From Granulosicoccus sp036478565 (lineage in GTDB: Bacteria; Pseudomonadota; Gammaproteobacteria; Granulosicoccales; Granulosicoccaceae), in NCBI GenBank assembly GCA_965224525.1, contig OZ245050.1, positions 1-64,000 of the forward strand: a DNA stretch of 64,000 nucleotides, given 5' to 3'. Below are positions 1 to 8,173 of this stretch, piece after piece. The notes beneath the pieces are model-generated. The model searched no databases, was not told where the DNA came from, and saw only the letters and a list, made by a program, of their open reading frames with translations. A program made the position numbers and the translations under genes. Positions within the stretch are counted from its first letter, which is position 1. The number at the start of each line of letters is the position of its first letter.

Positions 1-1268
1 ATCATCAGGAAGTCAGGCAATTTTCAGTGCCAGAAATGATGGATTCGCTGCTTGAGAATGCAGACTATGCGCAGAGAAGACAGGCGATAGCTGCTTACAA
101 TGCAGCGAGTCCGGTATTAAAAAAGGGCCTTGCGCTGACACCGGTGAAGTTTGGTATTTCGTTTACCGTGAATCACTTGAATCAGGCGGGCGCTTTGTTG
201 CATTTATACAGTGATGGCAGCTTCCAACTGAATCACGGTGGCACCGAGATGGGACAAGGGCTCATGGTAAAGGTTTCGCAAATTGTTGCTACCGAACTTG
301 GTATGTCGGCAGATCGGTTGGCGATTATGGCAACACGGACTGACAAGGTGCCCAATACCTCGCCAACCGCTGCATCTTCCGGTACAGACCTGAATGGTAT
401 GGCAGCGTTGAATGCCGCACGCAAGTTGCGGGAGCGCTTGAGCGACTTCCTGGTAAAGCGGCACAGCGTGGCAGAGGCGGATATTTATTTTGTCGATGAT
501 GCTATTCATGTGAATGGCGTCAGGTCGGTGAAATACAGTTGGCCAGAGCTTGCCAAGGCTGCTTACCTTGCGCGCACCCATCTGTCGGCAACAGGCTATT
601 ACCGAACGCCGGACATTTACTATGATCGCTCAAAAGCTTCAGGCAGGCCGTTCTACTACTTTGCCAATGGCGCATCCATCACAGAAGTTTTAATCGACAC
701 TTTGACCGGTGAAACCCGATTGCTGCGGACTGATATCATTCAGGATGTTGGGCGTTCCATCAACCCGGCCATCGATTTGGGTCAGATTGAAGGCGCCTAC
801 GTGCAGGGCGTGGGTTGGTTGACGCACGAAGAGTTACATTGGGATGACAAAGGCCGGTTGCTAACGGACGGACCAGCGACGTACAAGATTCCGGCTATTA
901 GCGACATGCCGGCGGAGTTCAATGTGGCATTGTTGGGTGATAGCACGAATAGTGAAGCCACGGTATTCCATTCCAAGGCGGTCGGAGAGCCACCGTTGAT
1001 GCTGGCGATCAGTGCGTTTGCCGCTATTCGTGATGCCATAGCTTCGCTGGCCGGGCATCGGCTGTTTCCACAATTGAATGCGCCGGCGACACCAGAAGAG
1101 GTGTTGCGTGTTTGTACCCTGATGCGAAACGCTGATCAGACACAGGCCGCCAGTGGGCTGGCAAGTGAGGCGCAGAAAATATATGCGCAAACTGAAAGCG
1201 TCAGCACTGCTAAGGGACAATCGAATAACCGCAACACCGGTAACGGTCAGCGGAGTGATCGTGGCTGA
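1..1268 (+). CDS. xdhB: Xanthine dehydrogenase molybdenum-binding subunit, C-terminal part
   Basis: This is the C-terminal half of the large molybdopterin subunit of xanthine dehydrogenase, which hydroxylates hypoxanthine and xanthine to urate. The reading frame is open through the left edge (codons start at base 3), so the 5' end lies outside the window. About 420 codons remain of the roughly 780 usual for the family. Family hallmarks seen: the glycine-rich GTEMGQG cofactor segment near residue 75 (counted from base 27), and VGEPP near residues 319-323, whose Glu corresponds to the catalytic base of the family. The gene overlaps the start of xdhC by a few bases, so the two are probably translationally coupled. 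The electron-transfer subunit xdhA is expected just upstream. Identification is firm; substrate range within the xanthine dehydrogenase family is inferred from xdhC and the puuE homologue nearby. Confidence 0.93.
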   Translation, partial: HQEVRQFSVPEMMDSLLENADYAQRRQAIAAYNAASPVLKKGLALTPVKFGISFTVNHLNQAGALLHLYSDGSFQLNHGGTEMGQGLMVKVSQIVATELGMSADRLAIMATRTDKVPNTSPTAASSGTDLNGMAALNAARKLRERLSDFLVKRHSVAEADIYFVDDAIHVNGVRSVKYSWPELAKAAYLARTHLSATGYYRTPDIYYDRSKASGRPFYYFANGASITEVLIDTLTGETRLLRTDIIQDVGRSINPAIDLGQIEGAYVQGVGWLTHEELHWDDKGRLLTDGPATYKIPAISDMPAEFNVALLGDSTNSEATVFHSKAVGEPPLMLAISAFAAIRDAIASLAGHRLFPQLNAPATPEEVLRVCTLMRNADQTQAASGLASEAQKIYAQTESVSTAKGQSNNRNTGNGQRSDRG

Positions 1269-2220
1269 TATACAACGGCCTGTGAACGTTCTGCCAGGTA
1301 ATTGGCTGGACGCTCTTGCAAGGCAGGCCCGCGCAGGGCATGCCTGTGTGCTTGTAACCATTCTATCGGTGGAGGGGTCTGCTCCGCGTGGAGTCGGAAC
1401 GCGTATGGTGGTAAGTGCCGACAGCCAGGCTGATACCATTGGTGGTGGTGCTCTGGAGTATGCAGCAATTGTGCACGCGCATGAATTACTTGGCGCGCGC
1501 GCGACCGCCTATACAGATCAATCAGTAGCCAGCACAATGCAGGCAGTTTCAGATGAATATCCGGCAAGCTATTCACGCGCGCTGACAGCATCAATAACAC
1601 AGAAGACATTTACTCTCGGAAAGGATCTTGTACAGTGTTGTGGTGGCCGAGTAACGCTGCAGTTTGATTTGATGCCAGCGGTAGAATTCCGCATTGAAGT
1701 CTTTGGCGCTGGTCATATTGGGCAAGAACTGGTGCGTTTGTTGACGCGCATTCCTTGTCGGGCAACGTTCCATGACCAACGAGATGACTGGTTGCAACAA
1801 TTGCCACTTGGCAATTCCGAATTCGGTTCCATACAGGTTAATAAATCCGGAATTAATCCGGGGCTGGCAGTTGAGACTGCGCCTGTCAGTACCCATTATG
1901 TTGTGATGACTCACAGTCACGAGCTGGATTTTGAACTGGTAGAGGCAATACTGGCGCGAGGAGATGCGCGTTATTGCGGGCTTGTCGCCTCTGCCTCTAA
2001 AGCGGCCCGCTTTCGTTCGCAGCTGTCGCGCAAAGGTTTGACGCGTGCTGAGCTGTCACGATTGACTGCGCCAATGGGGGCCGGGATAAACACGGGAAAC
2101 ACGCCGATGGAAATTGCCATTGCCATTGCTTCCGATTTGCTGACATGCCAGGCCGAAGCTGCTTCCGCATCTCGTGCTGTGTCGAGCGCAAAGTCGTCTA
2201 TTGAGCTGGATGCGGTATGA
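1261..2220 (+). CDS. xdhC: XdhC, xanthine dehydrogenase maturation factor
   Basis: XdhC proteins bind the molybdenum cofactor, promote its sulfuration and insert it into xanthine dehydrogenase. The 319-residue product has the N-terminal XdhC/CoxI domain with IGGGALEY and QCCGGR signatures, then a Rossmann-like C-terminal domain opening with VFGAGHIGQ, and the family's closing segment with GNTPMEIA. The frame is open further upstream, but that stretch lies inside xdhB. The GTG at 1261 is preferred because a CGGAG ribosome-binding site sits about 6 bases before it; GTG at 1255 is an alternative. It overlaps the xdhB stop by 8 bases and its own stop overlaps the next start as ATGA, so the three genes look like one operon. 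Confidence 0.9.
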   Translation: MADIQRPVNVLPGNWLDALARQARAGHACVLVTILSVEGSAPRGVGTRMVVSADSQADTIGGGALEYAAIVHAHELLGARATAYTDQSVASTMQAVSDEYPASYSRALTASITQKTFTLGKDLVQCCGGRVTLQFDLMPAVEFRIEVFGAGHIGQELVRLLTRIPCRATFHDQRDDWLQQLPLGNSEFGSIQVNKSGINPGLAVETAPVSTHYVVMTHSHELDFELVEAILARGDARYCGLVASASKAARFRSQLSRKGLTRAELSRLTAPMGAGINTGNTPMEIAIAIASDLLTCQAEAASASRAVSSAKSSIELDAV

Positions 2221-2735
2221 GTATAATTCGTTTCGGCAAGCGAGCAGACGCGGCAGCGTTTATCGACCTTTTTGCAGCATTAGACACAGAAACTGAATTC
2301 ATGTTTTTCGAGCCCGGCGAGCGGCAAACGTCGGTTGAGCATATGGCTGACCGCCTTGATCGCTGTGAGGCAACCGGCGACGAAGTGTTCTTTGTCGCCA
2401 CCGATGAGACGAAGCAGAAAGCTGGTATCATTGGCTTTGTGGTGGGTTGGCGTTCGCCGGGATTCCGTAGCCAGCATGTGCTGCATATCGTAATAGGGCT
2501 ACGTCAGATTGCAACAGGCCAGGGTTTGGGGCGGCAGCTTATGGACAAGATCACAGCGTGGGCCGTACAAAATGGTATCCATCGGCTTGAGTTGACAGTG
2601 ATGGAAAACAACTTGCCCGCTCAGGCCTTGTACAGCGCCTGTGGTTTTGGTACCGAAGGAATCAAGCACGATGCGGTGCGCCTGCGAACAGGGTATATCA
2701 ATGAGCTGACAATGGCGCGACTGCTGGATGATTGA
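2217..2735 (+). CDS. GNAT family N-acetyltransferase
   Basis: A single-domain GNAT acetyltransferase of 172 residues. The acetyl-CoA pyrophosphate-binding motif is seen as RQIATGQGLG around residues 97-106, followed by the characteristic helix, and later by NNLPAQALYSACGF, the usual motif near the C-terminus where a residue after Asn contacts the substrate. The start overlaps the xdhC stop (ATGA), which argues for co-expression with the purine-oxidation genes. The acceptor substrate cannot be told from the sequence. It points toward the convergent puuE gene with 132 bases between the stops; only a short 14-base palindrome is seen there, not a convincing terminator. Confidence 0.85.
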   Translation: MSIIRFGKRADAAAFIDLFAALDTETEFMFFEPGERQTSVEHMADRLDRCEATGDEVFFVATDETKQKAGIIGFVVGWRSPGFRSQHVLHIVIGLRQIATGQGLGRQLMDKITAWAVQNGIHRLELTVMENNLPAQALYSACGFGTEGIKHDAVRLRTGYINELTMARLLDD

Positions 2736-2867
2736 TGTGGCCCAGGAGCGCGTGAGGTTTGCAGCACGCTAGCGCCTTGGCAAGAGCGGCAACGTAGCTG
2801 AGCCGAATCTGGGCAGATTAGAATGAACGCTTTGTTTGACCCGGCACACTGGCTAGCGCAATGAGAT

Positions 2868-3779
2868 TCAGTCTGCCGGATGATGTTTACGCCAGTGTCT
2901 GGCAATATCGATACGACGCGTCACCCAAACCCGCTCATGTTGCTTCACGTAGTCCAGAAACCGCGCAAGGGCTGCAGCTCGCCCGGGTCTGCCGACCAGT
3001 CGTGAATGCAGTCCGACCGACATCATCTTTGCAGAACCGGCTTTGCCTTCCGAGTACAGCACATCAAAACTGTCCTTCAAGTATTGATAGAACTGCTCAC
3101 CGCTGTTGAATCCCTGCGGCGTGGCAAAACGCATGTCATTGGCATCAAGCGTATAGGGCACCATCAATTGCGGGCCGTGTGGGCTGGCGCGCCAGTACGG
3201 TAGTTCGTCTGCATAGGTGTCGGCGGAATATTCAAGGTGTGCTTTCTTAGCGCAGATGTCCTGCGTGTTCAATGAAGTACGCCCGATGTACACACCGCCG
3301 GGGAGTTCGCCGGTAATTTGCTTGTGCAGTTGTATGGCCTCTTCCAGGTGGGCGGTTTCGTCAGCCGGTGAAAAATCCTTGTAGTCAATCCAGCGAAGAC
3401 CATGAGTGGCAATTTCCCAACCAGCCGCTTGCATGGCGATTACCGCATCCGGAATGCGGTTCAGTGCCATGGCAACGCCAAATACAGTAACCGGCATGTC
3501 ACGTTCGGTAAACAGGCGGTGTAGCCGCCAGAAGCCGCTGCGAGAACCGTATTCGTAAATCGATTCCATATTCATGTGGCGCTGTCCCGGCCAGGGTGCC
3601 GCTCCGACTATTTCAGACAGAAATGCTTCAGACGCCGTATCGCCGTGCAGTACATTGCTTTCACCGCCTTCCTCGACATTGATAACAAACTGAAGGGCCA
3701 GAGCGGCGTTGCCGGGCCACTGCGGGTCTGGTGGATATTGGCCGTAGCCAATCAGGTCACGTGGATAGTTGTTGTTCAT
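2868..3779 (-). CDS. puuE: PuuE-type allantoinase (polysaccharide-deacetylase fold)
   Basis: PuuE allantoinases are cofactor-independent members of the NodB/polysaccharide deacetylase superfamily that hydrolyse allantoin to allantoate, a later step of urate breakdown. The 303-residue product matches the family length and shows its pattern: an N-terminal DLIGYG segment, NVEEGGE, a GWEIATHG active-site region, a conserved SADTYADELPYW segment, and VGLHSRLVGRPGR near the C-terminus. The frame extends 28 codons further upstream, but the ATG at 3779 gives the MNNNYPRDLIGYG start typical of the family. It stands convergent to the xdh operon, which supports a joint role in purine catabolism; no urate oxidase or allantoin synthase gene is visible here. 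Confidence 0.88.
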   Translation of the reverse strand: MNNNYPRDLIGYGQYPPDPQWPGNAALALQFVINVEEGGESNVLHGDTASEAFLSEIVGAAPWPGQRHMNMESIYEYGSRSGFWRLHRLFTERDMPVTVFGVAMALNRIPDAVIAMQAAGWEIATHGLRWIDYKDFSPADETAHLEEAIQLHKQITGELPGGVYIGRTSLNTQDICAKKAHLEYSADTYADELPYWRASPHGPQLMVPYTLDANDMRFATPQGFNSGEQFYQYLKDSFDVLYSEGKAGSAKMMSVGLHSRLVGRPGRAAALARFLDYVKQHERVWVTRRIDIARHWRKHHPAD

Positions 3780-3954
3780 GGCATGGGACGATAGCAAACC
3801 TGGTATTCGTTTGCAGGCCAGGAATGGTCCAGACAGGTCAGCTGTTGTAACGAATATTTTCAATGACCCGAGCTGTCAGGCGCGAAGCAGTCACAGGAAG
3901 TGGATTGCAATCACACCGACTTTGTGCCGATAACAGGGCTGAGACCGGGCAGGT

Positions 3955-4245
3955 TTATTTGAGAATTGAAAAGCTGATTTCAGGCCGCGCGCCGACGCGA
4001 GGTGAGAGGTTGAGAGTGCTGAACGAATTCAGGTTCACCTGACGGTTGGCTTCCAGGTCGTCCAACACAGATTTTGCGTACTGGTCAGCCCAGTCGGGCA
4101 ATTCGCCAAACATCATGAACTGGGAAAACACGAACAGGATGTCGTCGTCATCCGCACGATCACCAAACCATGCCAGGTAGGCTTCGCTGAACAACTTGAA
4201 TTCGCTGACTTCCAGCAAGTTGGCCGCTCTGGAGATCGTATGCAT
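3955..4245 (-). CDS. Small protein of unknown function
   Basis: A 96-residue acidic protein that I do not recognise. It opens MHTISRAANLLEVSEFKLF and has an acidic DRADDDD stretch near residues 29-35, then a probably helical middle with aromatic residues (FSQFMMFGELPDW). There is no signal peptide, membrane segment or cysteine motif, so it is probably cytoplasmic and soluble. It stands alone, in the same direction as puuE but separated by about 175 bases, and divergent from the slp pair. Protein-like composition and a proper ATG suggest a real gene, but there is no family support. Confidence 0.5.
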   Translation of the reverse strand: MHTISRAANLLEVSEFKLFSEAYLAWFGDRADDDDILFVFSQFMMFGELPDWADQYAKSVLDDLEANRQVNLNSFSTLNLSPRVGARPEISFSILK

Positions 4246-4564
4246 CGTGTCATCCTCTGGCTATTATCTGTTTTATCAGGGTCGAAGCTTTTCCCGTCGC
4301 GCCTTGTCTGTATCGCAATGGAGGCATACAGATACGACGTTTTCGGTGTAAATTCGTTCGCAACGCCTTTTCAGGCTAACGGCGCGAACCCGCCACGAGT
4401 TAATATGAAATTGCAATATTCGTGCAGCGGTCGTGTTGTGCAGAGAGACACGGCCTGCACAGACGACAGTTGATGTGTAAAACAATGCAAAGCGCCGGCC
4501 GATCTGGTTGGCATCGGCCCGGATGGCCCCATGCTGTAATCATTGACATGAATCGAGGTTCTCC
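4246..4564. other. Intergenic region between divergent genes
   Basis: No convincing gene is seen in these 319 bases. The region must hold the promoters of the small minus-strand gene and of the first slp gene. One inverted repeat stands out: GGCCGAT at 4497-4503 and ATCGGCC at 4513-4519 with a 9-base loop, without a following T-run; it could be a regulator site or chance. Short open frames on both strands have no protein-like features. Confidence 0.4.
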
Positions 4565-5209
4565 ATGAATCCTGTTCCGATACTGTATAGCCACTTCAGG
4601 CGCGTTTTGCAGGCGCTGACCCGTAGCGGGCGAATCAGCGCGCTGTTGTCTGTGTCCATTTTGCTTCTTGCGGGCTGTGTCACACCTGCGCCTCAGGGAG
4701 AGGTTTCGACACTGACAGTTGGTGAGGCGCGAGTGACAGCGCCCGCTACGCCGTCGCCGGTTCGCTGGGGAGGCACAATAACCCGGATTACTAATCTGGA
4801 GTCGGGTGTTACACAGCTGGAGGTGGTGTCCAGGCCGCTGCGTAGCAATGGCCGACCGTTACACAACGACAAGAGTGACGGTCGGTTTTTGGCAGAAGTG
4901 AATGAATTTCTGGATCCGGAAATTATCAAAGTAGGTCGGGATATCACGCTCACCGGCACTGTGTCGGATGTGCGTGAAGGCACGATTGGCAAGGCTGTCT
5001 ATAGATTCCCTTTGGTTGTGGTGGACAACTATCATTACTGGAATGTACAGCCAGTGAAGACTCAGCAGCATTTTTCTCACTGGAATCAGCATGACCCGTT
5101 TCATCACGGTCACTCACATAGCAGCTTTTGGCATGATGACTTTTTTCATGACTGGCCGTTTGAGCCACGCCATCGCGGAACGCATGTGCGTGGCCAAATC
5201 AATTTCTGA
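4565..5209 (+). CDS. Slp-family outer-membrane lipoprotein with histidine-rich tail
   Basis: Slp proteins are outer-membrane lipoproteins linked to stationary phase and acid stress. This 214-residue protein has a long N-terminal segment ending in the lipobox LLAGC with the lipidated Cys at residue 38. The Slp core follows (VRWGGTI, then RFLAEVNEFLDPE and the GRDITLTGTV strand pattern). It is the first of two tandem slp homologues. Unusual for the family is the last 60 residues (155-214), which carry 12 histidines with clusters such as HHGHSH, plus many Trp, Phe and Asp. That suggests a metal-binding or unstructured surface tail. The long region before the lipobox leaves the exact start open, since the usual lipoprotein signal is about 20 residues. 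Confidence 0.85.
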   Translation: MNPVPILYSHFRRVLQALTRSGRISALLSVSILLLAGCVTPAPQGEVSTLTVGEARVTAPATPSPVRWGGTITRITNLESGVTQLEVVSRPLRSNGRPLHNDKSDGRFLAEVNEFLDPEIIKVGRDITLTGTVSDVREGTIGKAVYRFPLVVVDNYHYWNVQPVKTQQHFSHWNQHDPFHHGHSHSSFWHDDFFHDWPFEPRHRGTHVRGQINF

Positions 5210-5291
5210 CAAACCGGCTGCTGCCTCAAAGTAGTTCAGGTAAGCGTTGTTTAAAAAATCCAGGCTGTATCAATCAAAATCCGGAGCGGCA

Positions 5292-5810
5292 ATGACGTCA
5301 GTATCAGACAATAGTTCTCTTGCCTATGTTCAGCTATTGTTGGCGGGTGTGATGCTGATGCTGGCATCCTGTGTCAGTCAGCCATTGAAAACCGAAACAG
5401 AACTGACCGAGATAACGGCGGCTGAAGCTGCGGAAGAAACACAATTGCCTGCCGGCACCGTGTTGTGGGGTGGTGTCATTCTTGGTAGTAGCAACCTGGC
5501 GGAATCTACTCAGCTTGAGATTCTTGCCTACCCGCTGGACAAGCGTCAACGGCCCATGACGACACGCGATGCGCTGGGCCGTTTTTTGATTGAAAGTGAG
5601 GGTTATCTGGAAACTGCCAACTATGCTGATGGGCGGCTGGTTACAGTTCTGGGCGAACTCGACAAACTGGTCGATGGCACTATCGGCGGGGCAAAGTATG
5701 TCTATCCCGCCGTGAAGGCCGCGCCGGACAAGTTACATCTGTGGAATGGCGAAGGCGATCACGAAACGCCACGGTTTACTTTCGGTATTGGCATTAATCT
5801 GAGCAACTGA
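5292..5810 (+). CDS. Slp-family outer-membrane lipoprotein (second copy)
   Basis: A second Slp-family lipoprotein, 172 residues from the ATG at 5292, which has GGAG 5 bases upstream. The frame stays open to a TTG at 5247, a less likely start. The lipobox LASC puts the lipidated cysteine at residue 27. The core repeats the pattern of the neighbour (VLWGGVI, LEILAYPLD, GRFLIESEGYLE, VTVLGELD) but is clearly diverged and lacks the His-rich tail, ending instead in a short GIGINLSN. The tandem arrangement implies an old duplication; the roughly 80-base gap suggests the two are co-transcribed. Confidence 0.85.
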   Translation: MTSVSDNSSLAYVQLLLAGVMLMLASCVSQPLKTETELTEITAAEAAEETQLPAGTVLWGGVILGSSNLAESTQLEILAYPLDKRQRPMTTRDALGRFLIESEGYLETANYADGRLVTVLGELDKLVDGTIGGAKYVYPAVKAAPDKLHLWNGEGDHETPRFTFGIGINLSN

Positions 5811-6145
5811 TTTATTATCTTCAACATCAATATGTTACTAGAACTAGCTTGCAAACTAGATTCAATGTATTCATGTTATTCGTCAAAAGCTCGCCTCTAA
5901 CAGCCCTGTATTGCCGTTCTGGCTTAGGCTAGACTGCGGCCAGCCAGAATACGGACACAGGCACCAAAGAGTGAATGGTCCGGCTGGCTTTGATCCAGGG
6001 GTGTGGGAGCGATCCCGCAAAAAACGTGAAACGACTCTGTTGACCAGACCACATCACCGTCCGAAAAAGGACGGGGTGTATCAAATACCCGGTCAATTCG
6101 TCGATATCACGAATAGCGCGGTCTTGTGGCCGTGGGGGATAGGCG
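5811..6145. other. Intergenic region, AT-rich at its left end
   Basis: No gene is supported in these 335 bases. Bases 5811-5885 are noticeably AT-rich compared with the surroundings, with repeated ACTAG words at 5840-5865, and may contain the end of slp transcription and the promoter of the protease. An open frame at 5911-6249 has no protein-like composition and runs into the protease start. The protease ribosome-binding site (GGGGGAT, 8 bases before the ATG) lies at the right end. Confidence 0.4.
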
Positions 6146-6832
6146 ATGCCGAGCGCGATAGCAAGCATCGGTGCGTTGTTCTGCATGCTGCTCATGGCAG
6201 CCGCAGCCGCAGCCGCACCGGTAAATATTACAAGCAGTACGCTGATTGACACAGTGCTGCCGGTTGTTACGACACACTGCAATGGGCCTGATGAACGAGC
6301 CTTGGCCGCCATACTGCCAGTGGCGACCGATCACGGCAGTCACGCCAGTGGAGTCGTGTTTGCAGAAAACCGGGTTCTGACGGCTGCTCACGCTTTGCAA
6401 GACGCATCACACTACTTTGTCAGGGTTTCCGGAGGCTTTCGAGAGGCCGAGCTGTTGGTGCTGGATCGTGAATCTGATCTGGCTGTTTTGGCTGTCGATA
6501 CACAAGGCATAGCGCCACTGCCTCTGTCAGCGCTGGAACCAGCAGATCAGCAAACAGTGTGGGCAGTCGGCTACCCCCGTGCTCAGGCGATGGCGACATC
6601 AACCGGCGTATTTCAGCGCAATCGCGAAGGTGCTTTGCACACCAGTGCGTCAATCGATTCAGGGCAATCCGGTGGTGGGCTGCTTGCCTGCAGCAACGGT
6701 TCGTATCAGTTGCTTGGTATGCTGCGCGGTTACGGTGCGTATTTAAGTGGCGATCACTATGTCAAACTTGAGAACCATTCTGTCTCAGTTGCGGCGACTA
6801 CCATTCATCAGTTTCTGGGTAGTTGGCAGTAG
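6146..6832 (+). CDS. Secreted trypsin-like serine protease
   Basis: A small chymotrypsin-fold (S1-like) serine protease of 228 residues. An Ala-rich signal peptide covers roughly residues 1-24, so the mature enzyme is periplasmic or secreted. The catalytic triad is visible: His82 in LTAAHAL, Asp111 in RESDLAVL, and Ser175 in DSGQSGGGL, where the usual GNSGGP reads GQSGGG. There is no PDZ domain, unlike DegP-type proteases. The start has a strong GGGGGA ribosome-binding site. Two cysteines (45 and about 183) could form a disulfide. Its target is unknown. The next gene, a multihaem cytochrome, follows after 46 bases on the same strand. Confidence 0.85.
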   Translation: MPSAIASIGALFCMLLMAAAAAAAPVNITSSTLIDTVLPVVTTHCNGPDERALAAILPVATDHGSHASGVVFAENRVLTAAHALQDASHYFVRVSGGFREAELLVLDRESDLAVLAVDTQGIAPLPLSALEPADQQTVWAVGYPRAQAMATSTGVFQRNREGALHTSASIDSGQSGGGLLACSNGSYQLLGMLRGYGAYLSGDHYVKLENHSVSVAATTIHQFLGSWQ

Positions 6833-6878
6833 ATTCAATCAAGCGATCAGGCGATCGCCTATTTCTGCAGACTATTGA

Positions 6879-8042
6879 ATGCGGTATTTACGTATTCTCT
6901 TAGTCGCCGGGTTACTCGCAGGAGTAGCCGCACTGCTTTACACACACCTGACCAAGGATCTGGAAACCTACGGCATTCATGATGCTCATGCCAGGCCAAT
7001 TTCCGAACAGGTGCCGGAAGGTCTTGCTGATATGAAAGCAAGTACTTGCGGAAGTTGTCACACCGAGATATATGCCGAGTGGCAAACAACTATTCATGCT
7101 CGATCTTGGTCCGAGGATTATTTTCAGATCGATTGGGCTTATGACAACAAGAAGCAAAATTGCCTGAACTGCCACACGCCAATGAAGAATCAGCAGACCA
7201 GTCTGTTGGTAGGCTTTGAGGATGATGATTTCTGGAAGCCTTTGCTGGAATCCAATCCTGACTTTGATGCAAGCTTTCAACAAGAAGGTGTTACCTGCGC
7301 GGCATGCCATGTACGAAACGGCAGCGTAATGGGACCTCATGGTGTGGAGGATGCACCACATGCAACGACATACAACCCGGCTATGCGTAGTGGTATGGAA
7401 GTCTGCGTACGTTGCCATGTTACTGGTGCGACCAATGAAGTTTCCATCGGCAGCCCGAATATCTGCACGACGATGAACGAAATTGAAGCGGGCAATATTC
7501 AGCCAAACTGTATCGACTGTCATATGCCGCCGGTAACACGACCTTTGGTTGCGGGGTATCCCGCACGCAAAGGGCGCCATCACTACTGGCGCGGCGGGCA
7601 TGACCCGGCGATGGTTGCAAAAGACCTGGACATTGCGATAAAGCAGGTAGCAAAGAAAGACGGGCGGTTTACCTACGAGATTAACCTGACCAATATCGGC
7701 ACACACCATAAACTGCCGACCGGAACACCGGACCGTAATATCGTTGTAACCATGAGCTTGCTAGATGAAGACAAACGCATAGTCAAATCGAAAACGCACA
7801 AAATCGTACGACGCATCCTGTGGCGGCCTATTGTATTTGAGTTAAGCGACAACCGGCTGGAGTTCAACAAACCACAGACGGTTGAATTCAGCTTTAATAT
7901 TGAAAGCAGCAGCGGTCGACATTTTCTGAACGTAAAGGCCGACTACAACTTTCTGGAACAATGGCGGCGTGACCAGCTGGCGTTGCCGGAAAGTTCGCAT
8001 GCCGGTTATCGGTTGCTGGAGAAGGTGATAGAGATTCAGTGA
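6879..8042 (+). CDS. Pentahaem cytochrome c with C-terminal beta domain
   Basis: A periplasmic multihaem c-type cytochrome of 387 residues. An N-terminal hydrophobic segment (about residues 4-21) acts as signal peptide or membrane anchor. Five CxxCH haem-binding motifs are present: at Cys57, Cys95, Cys140, Cys176 and Cys211, each with its His. Numerous other His residues (for example in TTIHARSW and in RHHYWRGGH near residue 235) could be distal ligands. The order of motifs recalls the cytochrome c-554/octahaem-type family. After residue 240 there is no haem motif; that part has a beta-strand pattern (FTYEINLTNIG, VEFSFNIES) and may be a partner-binding domain. The electron donor and acceptor are unknown; the neighbours (a protease, serine dehydratase) do not reveal a pathway. 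Confidence 0.88.
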   Translation: MRYLRILLVAGLLAGVAALLYTHLTKDLETYGIHDAHARPISEQVPEGLADMKASTCGSCHTEIYAEWQTTIHARSWSEDYFQIDWAYDNKKQNCLNCHTPMKNQQTSLLVGFEDDDFWKPLLESNPDFDASFQQEGVTCAACHVRNGSVMGPHGVEDAPHATTYNPAMRSGMEVCVRCHVTGATNEVSIGSPNICTTMNEIEAGNIQPNCIDCHMPPVTRPLVAGYPARKGRHHYWRGGHDPAMVAKDLDIAIKQVAKKDGRFTYEINLTNIGTHHKLPTGTPDRNIVVTMSLLDEDKRIVKSKTHKIVRRILWRPIVFELSDNRLEFNKPQTVEFSFNIESSSGRHFLNVKADYNFLEQWRRDQLALPESSHAGYRLLEKVIEIQ

Positions 8043-8173
8043 CAGGGCGCGCTCGCCGCTGAGGCGAATGGCGTGAACGCCCTCTCAAATGCCGCAGTTG
8101 GCATACCGAAAATCTGTAGCTTAGGTACAGTATCCACAGTCCGGCATATCGCCGATGTTATGAGAATTGCCCG

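Noticed and set aside
2801..2816. Short palindrome between the GNAT gene and puuE as a terminator
   Set aside because: The stem is 6 bases with a 2-base loop and no T-run.
5911..6249. 112-codon plus-strand frame before the protease
   Set aside because: Unusual basic composition, no ribosome-binding site and overlap with the signal peptide of the protease.
6846..6859. GCGATC words including a GGCGATCGCC octamer (HIP1-like)
   Set aside because: A single occurrence outside cyanobacteria; explained by chance.
6912..7709. 265-codon minus-strand frame over the pentahaem cytochrome
   Set aside because: It is antisense to five clear CxxCH motifs and has no family features.
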